64,000 bases of DNA from JAEXNA01 sp041676625 (lineage in GTDB: Bacteria > Vulcanimicrobiota > Xenobia > Xenobiales > JADMJV01), in assembly GCA_041676625.1 (NCBI GenBank), contig JBAYRN010000016.1, positions 1-64,000 of the forward strand, read 5' to 3'. This document shows positions 33,042 through 40,559 of this stretch, piece after piece (positions within the stretch are counted from its first letter, which is position 1; each line of letters starts with the position of its first letter). A program made the translations under genes and the position numbers. The notes under the pieces are model-generated. The model ran no database searches and had not been told where the DNA came from. It saw nothing but the letters and a program-made list of their open reading frames with translations.

Positions 33042-33069
33042 TACCCGTTCTTGAGTATACACGTCACTT
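33042..33069 (+). promoter_or_regulatory. TACY-N8-RGTA palindrome with GTCACTT extension (site F)
   Basis: TACCC-GTTCTT-GAGTA at 33042-33057, then TACACGTCACTT. It lies 20-35 bases before the two possible ATG starts of the P-type ATPase and overlaps the only upstream TTG start, which argues for a start at 33092 or 33104. Confidence 0.5.
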
Positions 33070-33091
33070 GGTAGAACCCTCTCGCGGGCCT

Positions 33092-34957
33092 ATGCTCGTG
33101 GTAATGGCAGGCAACATTTGGCAACTCAAAACACCAGTCATCGTGGCTCTGGCCATCCTGGGCATCTTGTCCCACGTGGTGCTACGGTTTGGTTTGCATA
33201 GCACCGAGTTCAGTTACCAGATTCCTCTGCTGGTCACACTCGCGATAGGCGGTTTGCCCTTGCTGTATGATCTGCTAGGCAAGCTTTGGGCACGGGAATT
33301 TGGGTCCGACCTGCTGGGCGGAATCTCCATCGTGACCTCTTTCTTGCTGGGCGAATATCTGGCCGGCTCGATCATCGTATTGATGCTCTCCGGCGGTGAA
33401 GCATTGGAAAGCTACGCTTTACGCAGCGCTTCCTCGGTTCTTAGCGCACTGGCCAAGCGAATGCCGTCTATCGCGCACCTGAAGCGTGAATCGGAGATCG
33501 TGGAGGTGTCACTCCAAGAAGTAAAGGTCGACGACACGCTCGTGCTCTATCCTCACGACATCTGCCCGGTCGACGGAGTGGTGATCGAAGGGCGTGGCGT
33601 GATGGACGAATCTTACCTCACCGGGGAGCCTTTCCAGATCACGAAAACTTCCGGTTCGGCCGTGATCTCAGGGGCCATCAACGGGGAGTCGGTGTTGACC
33701 ATCCGGGCCACCAAGCTAGCTGCCGATTCTCGCTACACGAAAATTATGGAAGTGATGCGCGAGTCGGAAGCCACCCGACCACAACTACGGCGTCTGGGAG
33801 ACCGACTGGGAGCATTGTATACCCCACTGGCGCTGGCCGTTGCCGGAGCGGCCTGGGCCTTCAGCGGAGAAGCGGTTCGCTTTCTTGCGGTACTCGTTAT
33901 CGCTACGCCATGTCCCTTGCTAATCGGCATACCTGTGGCCATCATCGGATCCATATCTCTGTGCGCCCGCCGGTCGATTATCGTCAAAAGCCCGGTCGTA
34001 CTCGAGCAGATCGCCGAATGTCGAACAGCTATCTTCGACAAGACCGGGACACTGACATACGGCGAGCCTACCCTGACCGAACAGTTGGTCGCGCCGACCT
34101 TTGACCAGAAGGAAGTCTTGAGCCTGGTCGCGGGTCTTGAGTACTACTCGAAACACCCGTTGGCTCGGGCAGTTCTGGCGGCTGCGAAGGCCGAAGGGAT
34201 AGAGATCCCGGAGGCCACCCAGGTGAGTGAACCGCCCTCGCAGGGTCTGCGCGGCAGCATCTCCGGCCTTCAGGTGCAGATTACCAGTCGCAGGAAGCTT
34301 CTTTCCCAGAATACTGCAACGGAGGAGCAACTACCCCCGGAGGTCGGCGGGCTGGAGTGCTTTGTGGCGGTCGACGGACAGTATGCCGCGACCTTGCGAT
34401 TCCGTGATGCACCGCGCGCGGAAAGCCGCTCTTTCTTAGACCACCTGGGACCAATGCATCAATTTTCGCGAGTGATGATCATATCCGGAGATCGAGATTC
34501 AGAGGTGCGCTATTTAGCCGACAAGGTCGGCATCTCAGAGATCTACTCAGAGCAGAGTCCCGAAGAAAAGCTGGCCATCGTCCGGGAGCAAACCGCGGCA
34601 GCCAAGACACTTTATCTGGGAGATGGAATCAATGACGCCCCTGCCATGATGGCCGCCACAGTGGGCATGGCGATAGGGCACAATAGTGACGTCACGGCGC
34701 AGGCGGCGGGAGTCGTCATCATGGACAACTCTCTGGAGAAAGTGGACGAGTTCATGCACATAAGCCGTCGAATGAGAGCGATCGCCCTTCAGAGTGCGAT
34801 CGGTGGAATGGCGCTCAGCTTGGTGGGCATGGCCTTTGCGGCAACGGGTCATCTCGACCCGGTAAGTGGTGCCATTGGCCAGGAGATCATTGACGTTCTG
34901 GCCGTGCTGAACGCGCTCCGAGCCGCTTTTGCCCCTGCGGTGTTGCATGACTTCTGA
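33092..34957 (+). CDS. P1B-type metal-transporting ATPase with TPCP motif
   Basis: About 621 residues (ATG 33092; 33104 also possible; no strong ribosome site). Compact P-type ATPase with no N-terminal metal-binding domain. Visible: actuator motif DESYLTGEPF, transport motif ATPCPLLIGIP in the ion-path helix, phosphorylation site DKTGTLTYG, nucleotide-domain motif SKHPLARAV and hinge GDGINDAPAMM. The TPCP sequence replaces the CPC or SPC of copper and zinc/cobalt pumps and is the mark of the less studied P1B-5 group, in which nickel/iron transport has been reported for one member. The C-terminal hemerythrin domain of that group is absent here. Metal specificity is therefore open. Inner membrane. 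Confidence 0.88.
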   Translation: MLVVMAGNIWQLKTPVIVALAILGILSHVVLRFGLHSTEFSYQIPLLVTLAIGGLPLLYDLLGKLWAREFGSDLLGGISIVTSFLLGEYLAGSIIVLMLSGGEALESYALRSASSVLSALAKRMPSIAHLKRESEIVEVSLQEVKVDDTLVLYPHDICPVDGVVIEGRGVMDESYLTGEPFQITKTSGSAVISGAINGESVLTIRATKLAADSRYTKIMEVMRESEATRPQLRRLGDRLGALYTPLALAVAGAAWAFSGEAVRFLAVLVIATPCPLLIGIPVAIIGSISLCARRSIIVKSPVVLEQIAECRTAIFDKTGTLTYGEPTLTEQLVAPTFDQKEVLSLVAGLEYYSKHPLARAVLAAAKAEGIEIPEATQVSEPPSQGLRGSISGLQVQITSRRKLLSQNTATEEQLPPEVGGLECFVAVDGQYAATLRFRDAPRAESRSFLDHLGPMHQFSRVMIISGDRDSEVRYLADKVGISEIYSEQSPEEKLAIVREQTAAAKTLYLGDGINDAPAMMAATVGMAIGHNSDVTAQAAGVVIMDNSLEKVDEFMHISRRMRAIALQSAIGGMALSLVGMAFAATGHLDPVSGAIGQEIIDVLAVLNALRAAFAPAVLHDF

Positions 34958-35032
34958 CCCCCAGGCCAAGTGGATGCGTCGCAGAATTCTAACCAGGAAG
35001 TTGATGGACTAGTCGTGGAGGAATCGAATAAT

Positions 35033-35398
35033 ATGCCTAAAGATGAAATTGCCGGAACCACCTTCTCGGAGTCACTCACGTCTCTTTTGCGTCCCGCCTC
35101 CGTAGGTCTCGTGCTCGCGACTCTTACCATCCTTTTTGGTCAGTTTCTCGGTATCGTCTTCGGACTCAACGAAGACGCTATCAAACACCGTATGCAGGCT
35201 TCCGCCGTGGAAGTGAGAGAGAGCGTGTACCATAACGATGATGCGGCCATCAAGGCGGTCTTGGATAAGTCTTGGACCTATATGAAGCGTGCCCATCTTC
35301 ACGCTGGCGCCATGGGCACCACGGCGCTGGCCCTAATTGTGTTGCTCGGCCTGCTCGTCTTTCTGGTCCTGGCCTTTCGTGAGAACCCCAGCCGTTGA
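35033..35398 (+). CDS. Small two-helix membrane protein, unknown
   Basis: 121 residues from the ATG at 35033, preceded by GTGGAGGAATCG; an in-frame GTG at 34970 would add 21 polar residues. Helices: VGLVLATLTILFGQFLGIVFGL and TTALALIVLLGLLVFLVLAF, with a periplasmic or cytoplasmic loop of 50 residues between. KRAHLHAGAMG just before the second helix contains two histidines that could ligand a metal or haem, but I know no family that proves it. It follows the metal ATPase by 75 bases on the same strand and may belong to its operon. Confidence 0.65.
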   Translation: MPKDEIAGTTFSESLTSLLRPASVGLVLATLTILFGQFLGIVFGLNEDAIKHRMQASAVEVRESVYHNDDAAIKAVLDKSWTYMKRAHLHAGAMGTTALALIVLLGLLVFLVLAFRENPSR

Positions 35399-35420
35399 TC
35401 TCTATAGTGGTTCGGGATCT

Positions 35421-37139
35421 TCAATCCTTCTTGGGCTTACGGAGGGTCGTACCGACTCTGTTCTCCACTGTCAACACGACCACGACTCTCGTGTCTTGAT
35501 AAGAAAACTCTTGTGATAGTTGGTCCTCCCAATCTATCACTTTACTGTAGTCAAGCAGTTGTGGCGCTTCCACTACGGCGTGTATCACCAGTTTCCGACT
35601 GAGGTGACTGTCGGGCCTTTGCGGGCCGGTGAAATCGTTGACTTCGCGGAGATGTGACTCTATCAATCGGGCGCCCGATTCCAGAACAACCATGGCCTCC
35701 AGCCTTCCTAGTACCTGCTGCTCGAAATTCTCCTGTATGCGTTCTTCAGTCGTACCCATCTCAGGAGAGCTGAATTCGACATTTCGCGTCGCGTTCGCGC
35801 TCCGCATGATCAGGCTTCTGACGGTCATCGTGACGGGATCGTGACCGTCGGTCTGAGCGGACAGCTTCTGATTGACAAGATCCTGGTACTCCGACACCAA
35901 TCGAGGTTCGGCCGGATAGGGGGTGATGACCGTGACCAGAAGGTGAGTCGTGCGGTCGGGTCCAGCGGGCAGCTCCCGGAAAGACTCCAACTCCATACCT
36001 GGATACATTTCCAGGCCTTCTCTCAGCGCGGTTTCAAGTTTCTGCAGCCGGACCCTCCGAGGGTCTGGGGGGCTGTCGGGTGGAAGGTAGAGAAACCCAA
36101 TGGGAGAGACGTAGGCCGAGTTCACCGCTCGAACAACAAGTGACGCTTCGGCCGATTCGCTCTGTTGATGTAGCCCCGTGTTGATCTTGTTCTCGATTTC
36201 GCGTACTTCGGCCGGCTGTATCTCCTTACGAGAGCTCGCTACGGCGAGTATCTCCAGGTGGTGTCGATCTCCGGATAGGGTCACCTGAAGACCATCCAGA
36301 TTGGCACCGGGGATTCGGCCCAACTCCGTTTCTATCACGGCGTGGATGGTTCTCTCGAATTGGCGTTCGCGAATGAGGACGTTGAGCTGTTTGGTCAGAA
36401 ATACGGAGGTCGCTATGAGAAGAGCTACTTGGACTCCAATGTGCCGCAGGAAACTCTTTTCCCCGACTAAGGATTGAATCTTTCCCACCCGTGCCATGAG
36501 AAACACCACGGCGGCGGCCATCTCGATCGTGAGGAAGTTTACCAAGAAGAGCATGAAGGAGCCCAGGACTGAAATGAAGGCAACGCGGCCGGTAAGTGCG
36601 CCTGCTAGAGTTAGGCCTGTGACGGCCAGCGGCGGCATTAGCGCGACCGCGACCGCCACCCCGGCGACGGAAGCCTGGAGCCGAGGATGCACACTGCAAT
36701 AGGCCCCCGCAAGACCGGCAGCCAGTCCGATAGCCAGGTCGTAGAGAGTTGGCCGGGTTCGCCCGGCCAACTCCCGTACGGCGTAGTCGATATTATCCGG
36801 CCCCACGATTCCCGCAACCAGAAGCCCGGTTAAGATCACCAGCCCGGAGCCCAAGAATGAGGCTGTAAGTGAACGATAGAAGAGCCTGGTGTTGCCAGAC
36901 ACCAGGGCCAATCCGAGGCCGAGAATGGGACCCATGAGAGGGGCCACGATCATGGCTCCAATAACGGTGGCGCTGGAATCGGAAATGAGGCCGTAGGACG
37001 CTATCAGGGTGGAAAGAACAAGCAGCACGAAGTAGTGCTGACTGGGTCCGCCCCTCTCACCGATCTGCTCGACGGTAGCTCGATTCTCTTCCTTCATGGT
37101 CTTGATTTGCCACCAGGCTTTGCCCACTTGGTCCGTCAT
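35421..37139 (-). CDS. DUF389-family membrane protein
   Basis: 572 residues. The first 250 residues are a bundle of hydrophobic helices with family signatures YFVLLVLSTLIASYGLISDSSATVIGAMIVAPLMGPILGLGLAL and VAVALMPPLAVTGLTLA. The last 320 residues are hydrophilic and contain repeated alpha/beta elements of the family's cytoplasmic or periplasmic region. The family (TIGR00271/TIGR00341-like) is widespread and uncharacterised. It is longer than many members because of the C-terminal part. Same strand as the alcohol dehydrogenase, 30 bases downstream of it, so probably one transcript. Confidence 0.85.
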   Translation of the reverse strand: MTDQVGKAWWQIKTMKEENRATVEQIGERGGPSQHYFVLLVLSTLIASYGLISDSSATVIGAMIVAPLMGPILGLGLALVSGNTRLFYRSLTASFLGSGLVILTGLLVAGIVGPDNIDYAVRELAGRTRPTLYDLAIGLAAGLAGAYCSVHPRLQASVAGVAVAVALMPPLAVTGLTLAGALTGRVAFISVLGSFMLFLVNFLTIEMAAAVVFLMARVGKIQSLVGEKSFLRHIGVQVALLIATSVFLTKQLNVLIRERQFERTIHAVIETELGRIPGANLDGLQVTLSGDRHHLEILAVASSRKEIQPAEVREIENKINTGLHQQSESAEASLVVRAVNSAYVSPIGFLYLPPDSPPDPRRVRLQKLETALREGLEMYPGMELESFRELPAGPDRTTHLLVTVITPYPAEPRLVSEYQDLVNQKLSAQTDGHDPVTMTVRSLIMRSANATRNVEFSSPEMGTTEERIQENFEQQVLGRLEAMVVLESGARLIESHLREVNDFTGPQRPDSHLSRKLVIHAVVEAPQLLDYSKVIDWEDQLSQEFSYQDTRVVVVLTVENRVGTTLRKPKKD

Positions 37140-37169
37140 CTGTTATTTCGGGTGCGGCTACTCTCGGGA

Positions 37170-38249
37170 TCAGGCGTTCCTGAGCATGACCTTGAGAGCG
37201 CCCTCTTGGGCGGCGTTTGCGAAGGTGTCATACGCCTCCATGATCTGGGACAGCTCAAATCGGTGACTGATCAATTTGGTGGCGTCCAGGCGACCCGATT
37301 CTACGATGCGCAGCAGCATGGGAGTTGTGAGTGTGTCTACCAATCCTGTGGTCAGGGTGATATTCTGAGACCAGAGCTTCTCGATGTGCAGTTCGACCGG
37401 CTTGCCATGCACTCCGATGTTTGCCAGATGTCCGCCGGGTGCCAGAATTGCCTGGCAGATGTCGAAGGTCGCAGGTACGCCAACGGCCTCGATGGCCACA
37501 TCCACGCCGGCGCCTTGGGTCAAGGACATGATCCGCGCGACCGCTTCTCCGTCGGAGCTATTGACCGCCTGGGTCGCCCCCAAAGAGAGAGCGGCTTCCA
37601 GTCGGTTAGGATCGAGATCAACCATGATAATTTCACCGGGCGAGTAGAGTTGGGCGGTGAGCAACGCGGAAAGACCGACCGGACCGGCTCCCACGATGGC
37701 CAGCACGTCACCCGGCTTGACTTGTCCGTTGATCACGCCACATTCGAACCCGGTGGGAAGAATGTCGCTGAGCATGGTGGCCGCTTCCTCGCTGGCCTGC
37801 TCCGGAAGAAGGTAGAGGCTGTTGTCGGCGTGGGGAATTCGCACATACTCGGCCTGGGTGCCGTCGATCTTGTGACCAAGGATCCAACCGCCGGTGACAC
37901 AGTGCGAATACATTCCCTTGCGACAAAAGCTGCAACCTCCGCAGGAAGTGATGCACGAGATGATCACCTTGTCACCTTTATGAACGTTGAAGACATTGGA
38001 ACCGACTTCTTCAACCACACCCACGCCTTCGTGCCCTAGAATGAGTCCGCCGGCGGCTGTCGGAACATCACCCTTGAGAATGTGAAGGTCGGAACCACAG
38101 ATGGTGGTAGTGGTGACGCGAACAATGGCGTCGCCCGCTTCGGATATTTTCGGGCGGGGTCGGTCTTGCCAGGCCCGTTTCCCGGGGCCCAGGTAAACCA
38201 GTGCCTTCATAGTTGTGGAGACACGTGGGTCTTTGACCAATTGTTTCAT
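37170..38249 (-). CDS. Zinc-dependent alcohol dehydrogenase family protein
   Basis: 359 residues using the ATG at 38249, which has GGAGTGAAATT in front; an internal ATG (MKALVYLG) 13 codons later matches the usual family start but lacks a ribosome site. Medium-chain dehydrogenase: catalytic-zinc residues in TTTICGSDLHIL and GHEGVGVVEEVG, four-cysteine structural zinc site in CGGCSFCRKGMYSHC, NAD(P)-binding GAGPVGLSALL with Asp in MVDLDPNRL, which favours NAD. Substrate cannot be told; close relatives oxidise or reduce small alcohols and aldehydes and are often found beside stress genes. Confidence 0.93.
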   Translation of the reverse strand: MKQLVKDPRVSTTMKALVYLGPGKRAWQDRPRPKISEAGDAIVRVTTTTICGSDLHILKGDVPTAAGGLILGHEGVGVVEEVGSNVFNVHKGDKVIISCITSCGGCSFCRKGMYSHCVTGGWILGHKIDGTQAEYVRIPHADNSLYLLPEQASEEAATMLSDILPTGFECGVINGQVKPGDVLAIVGAGPVGLSALLTAQLYSPGEIIMVDLDPNRLEAALSLGATQAVNSSDGEAVARIMSLTQGAGVDVAIEAVGVPATFDICQAILAPGGHLANIGVHGKPVELHIEKLWSQNITLTTGLVDTLTTPMLLRIVESGRLDATKLISHRFELSQIMEAYDTFANAAQEGALKVMLRNA

Positions 38250-38562
38250 AATTTCACTCCATGCTGTCGAGGATACCCACCGGACTGAGACGCGCACCTC
38301 CGGTGGTCCCTGAATGACGCCCTCCCAGGCTACTCCCGGGGACCGGCAAAGGATAGGTCCGGTGGTACTTGGACTCGGGTATCCGCGTCACCGTAGCGAG
38401 CACTCCGACATCATAGCTTTGGCGATCATCGAGGCTGCGATTGGGAGCAGAAACCACCCAGAGCCCCGAATCGATCTAGACCCGGGATCGCCGGGTGTGA
38501 TAACTTCGCCGCCACTCAAGCCACGGCTCATCTCTTGAGCAAGAAAGGCTGTCGTTCTTCTT
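38250..38562. other. Non-coding gap with palindromic site G
   Basis: I see no convincing gene. On the plus strand TACTT-GGACTC-GGGTA at 38366-38381 matches TACY-N8-RGTA, followed by TCCGCGTCACC, close to the extension of the other sites. Its extension points right, toward the 3' end of the minus-strand gene at 38563, while the left gene (alcohol dehydrogenase, start 38249) lies 117 bases behind it. A weaker copy, GGGTATCC-TCGACAG on the minus strand, is at about 38264-38278 just before the ribosome site of the dehydrogenase. Confidence 0.45.
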
Positions 38563-39180
38563 CTAGTCGAGGGCAGATTTTTCGACCAGATCACGACTCA
38601 GCTTTTCAGCTTTTCGTAGCGACTGTTCGGCGCGTTCTGTGAGATCGCCGATCTCCTGCGCCATGGCTCTTTCACCTCCGGTCAGAGGGAAAGAACTGGG
38701 AGGGATCCGGACCTCGTTGACAATTTTTGTAGCGAATTCTTCGACTCGCCGGCCCGAGGCGGCCAGTCCCAGTTCCCTCTCAAGCCTCATGCCGAGCTTC
38801 TCTATACGTGCTTGTATGAGGGTTGCTTTCTTGTGAAGAGCTTGGTCGGGTTTGATGTCAGCCACCATGATCTCAAGGTCGGCGACCAAAGATCCCAGTT
38901 CGGCCACGGCCGGCCGAAGTGTTGCGGTGGCTTGCTCGAAGTCTTCGTAATAGACCACTCGAGATGCCGACATGTAGGTCTGTTCCAGGCGGTCTGCCAG
39001 CGAGGTTATGGTGAGGTCGGCCCGGGTTAGCGCGTTCATCGCTTTCCCTGCCCTGGATTCCAGGCGATCGAGTCGGACTTCATAGTCGCGACGAGCCTGC
39101 TCGGGAGAATCGGCCTGCGCTTGGGCCAAGGCGGGGAGCAAAGCGACTAAAACGAGCGACAATAAGAATGTTAGTTTCAT
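38563..39180 (-). CDS. Periplasmic helical protein, unknown
   Basis: 205 residues from the ATG at 39180, where a signal peptide begins (MKLTFLLSLVLVALLPALAQA-Q); the track start eight codons earlier only adds residues before the signal. The mature protein is almost wholly alpha-helical and charged (RRDYEVRLDRLESRAGKAMNAL, LIQARIEKLGMRLEREL), likely a coiled-coil bundle. No cysteines, no enzyme motif, no family recognised. Periplasmic location inferred from the signal peptide. Confidence 0.7.
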   Translation of the reverse strand: MKLTFLLSLVLVALLPALAQAQADSPEQARRDYEVRLDRLESRAGKAMNALTRADLTITSLADRLEQTYMSASRVVYYEDFEQATATLRPAVAELGSLVADLEIMVADIKPDQALHKKATLIQARIEKLGMRLERELGLAASGRRVEEFATKIVNEVRIPPSSFPLTGGERAMAQEIGDLTERAEQSLRKAEKLSRDLVEKSALD

Positions 39181-39696
39181 GGATTGAACGTTTCGAGACC
39201 CCAACGACCCAACCTTTGGTTACTTCATATTGATGCGAAGCGGTCAGAGGCGGTGCCGCATGGCTACGAGTTCTGTGGCAGCGCTGGGTGGGTACGAAAG
39301 TACACCGCTTCTCTGAGTTGTTATTGCAATACCCTTTCTGCGGTATCGCTGCGGTGTCGCCATCTTCATGCGTCGGTTAGACTTGAATTACCGGGTCCGA
39401 AGAAATCGGACCCAAGGAGGTTTCATGTCAACAATCTTTATCGGAACAAAAATGTGAATAACCCAGACCTCGTTAACCCTGAAACGCCAAGAAATGTCCT
39501 CGACTCGCTAACCCGCTCTCCCTGGGGTCCTGCGAAGTCCTGCTCCGACGAGAGTAACCCCGCCGCTCCGGTCAACAATGACGACCCGGCACTAACCGTC
39601 TATCGAGAACTCTTCGGCTCGGGTTACCCTGACCGAAACCGGGTGGGGTCTCTCTGCGCCTTGCGCCTGGGCGGGAATCGCAAGGGGTAGAGGATA
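39181..39696. other. 516-base region with palindromic site H, hairpin and a possible frameshifted small gene
   Basis: No gene can be called with confidence. Site H, TACCC-TTTCTG-CGGTA at 39330-39345, matches TACY-N8-RGTA. A perfect 7-base hairpin (39393-39413) abuts a strong ribosome site and a 10-codon reading frame at 39425-39457. A longer frame without a start (about 39450-39690) continues to the stop seven bases before the DUF302 gene and would join the short one if one A were added or re-read. Confidence 0.4.
39393..39424 (+). promoter_or_regulatory. Hairpin directly before a consensus ribosome-binding site
   Basis: GGGTCCG-AAGAAAT-CGGACCC forms a perfect 7-base stem with a 7-base loop and is followed without a gap by AAGGAGG, then TTTC and an ATG at 39425. 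A stem touching the Shine-Dalgarno sequence could stabilise the leader or modulate access. The open frame after it is only MSTIFIGTKM unless a frameshift occurs. Confidence 0.45.
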
Positions 39697-40104
39697 ATGA
39701 TAATCAAGATCTCCACCGAAAAAACGGTGGGCGAAACCGCGGAGGCATTGCAGCTTGCCGTGGAGGCCAACCACTTCGGTGTCCTGCACGTTCATGACCT
39801 CAAACAAACCCTGAACAAGAAAGGTGTGGAGTTCACACGTCAGTGCTTGATCTTCGAAGTCTGCCAACCACAACAAGCCAAGAGTGTGTTGGAGAAAGAC
39901 ATGAGCCTATCCACCGCGCTACCTTGCCGTATCTCTATTTATGATGATGGTGGTAGGACAGTTATGGCCAGTTTGAAGCCCACCATGCTTCTGGGGATGT
40001 TCAAGACGCTCCAGCTAGACGGTGTGGCTCAGCAAGTCGAAGATAGCCTTGTCAAGATCATGGAGCAAGCCTCTGGTAGCGTCGCCAGGGCCGTCAAACC
40101 GTGA
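39697..40104 (+). CDS. DUF302-family protein
   Basis: 135 residues. DUF302 signatures: KTVGETAEALQLAVEANHFGVLHVHDLKQTLNKKGVEF, then CLIFEVCQPQQAKSVLEKD and LPCRISIYDDGGRTVMASLKP. Soluble, with two conserved cysteines (C50-type in RQCLIFEVC). Family members are small cytoplasmic alpha/beta proteins frequently linked to sulfur or metal stress genes; no activity is established. It is followed by arsD 100 bases later on the same strand. Confidence 0.88.
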   Translation: MIIKISTEKTVGETAEALQLAVEANHFGVLHVHDLKQTLNKKGVEFTRQCLIFEVCQPQQAKSVLEKDMSLSTALPCRISIYDDGGRTVMASLKPTMLLGMFKTLQLDGVAQQVEDSLVKIMEQASGSVARAVKP

Positions 40105-40205
40105 GAGCCTACCTGGTCGGCGACGTTGCAATGTCATGAGCCAATGGAAAAGATGAGCCGAGAGTCGCCCGCCCGCTGAAGACAACGACTAAGGAGACGA
40201 ATTCC

Positions 40206-40559
40206 ATGCCTACATTGAAAGTTTTCGACCCACCGATGTGCTGTTCCACGGGGATTTGTGGAGTCAACATCGACCCTCAACTTACCCAACTGGTCGCCGA
40301 TCTCAATTTTCTCAAACAACAAGGAGTGACGATAGAGCGCTTCAACCTCAAGGATCACATCAAGACATTCACAGAGCATCCTCAAGTGTTAGCCGAGATG
40401 GGACCCGAGAATGAGTTTCTGCCCATCTTTATGTGGGACGACAAGATCGTCTGCAAGGGTGCCTATCCTTCCCGCCGGCAGTTGGCAAAGTGGGTGCATG
40501 TGTCGGAGCAAGTGGCTGACGACGGCAGTTGCTGCTCGGGAGGAGAGTGTTGCGGATGA
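40206..40559 (+). CDS. arsD: Arsenite metallochaperone ArsD
   Basis: 117 residues, ribosome site AAGGAGACGAATTCC-ATG. The conserved Cys cluster PPMCCSTGICG (C12, C13, C18 equivalents) that binds As(III) or Sb(III) is intact, and a second Cys-rich tail GSCCSGGECCG carries the two extra vicinal pairs seen in long ArsD forms. It hands metalloid to ArsA. The stop overlaps the arsA start (ATGA). No arsR, arsB or acr3 gene is present in the window. Confidence 0.95.
   Translation: MPTLKVFDPPMCCSTGICGVNIDPQLTQLVADLNFLKQQGVTIERFNLKDHIKTFTEHPQVLAEMGPENEFLPIFMWDDKIVCKGAYPSRRQLAKWVHVSEQVADDGSCCSGGECCG

Noticed and set aside
36226..36699. Minus-strand 157-residue frame inside the DUF389 gene
   Set aside because: Same strand, other frame, Arg/Pro-rich and without family signatures; a shadow.
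37035..38039. Plus-strand 334-residue frame opposite the alcohol dehydrogenase
   Set aside because: Antisense to a gene with all zinc-site and NAD motifs; His/Gly-rich composition typical of a shadow.
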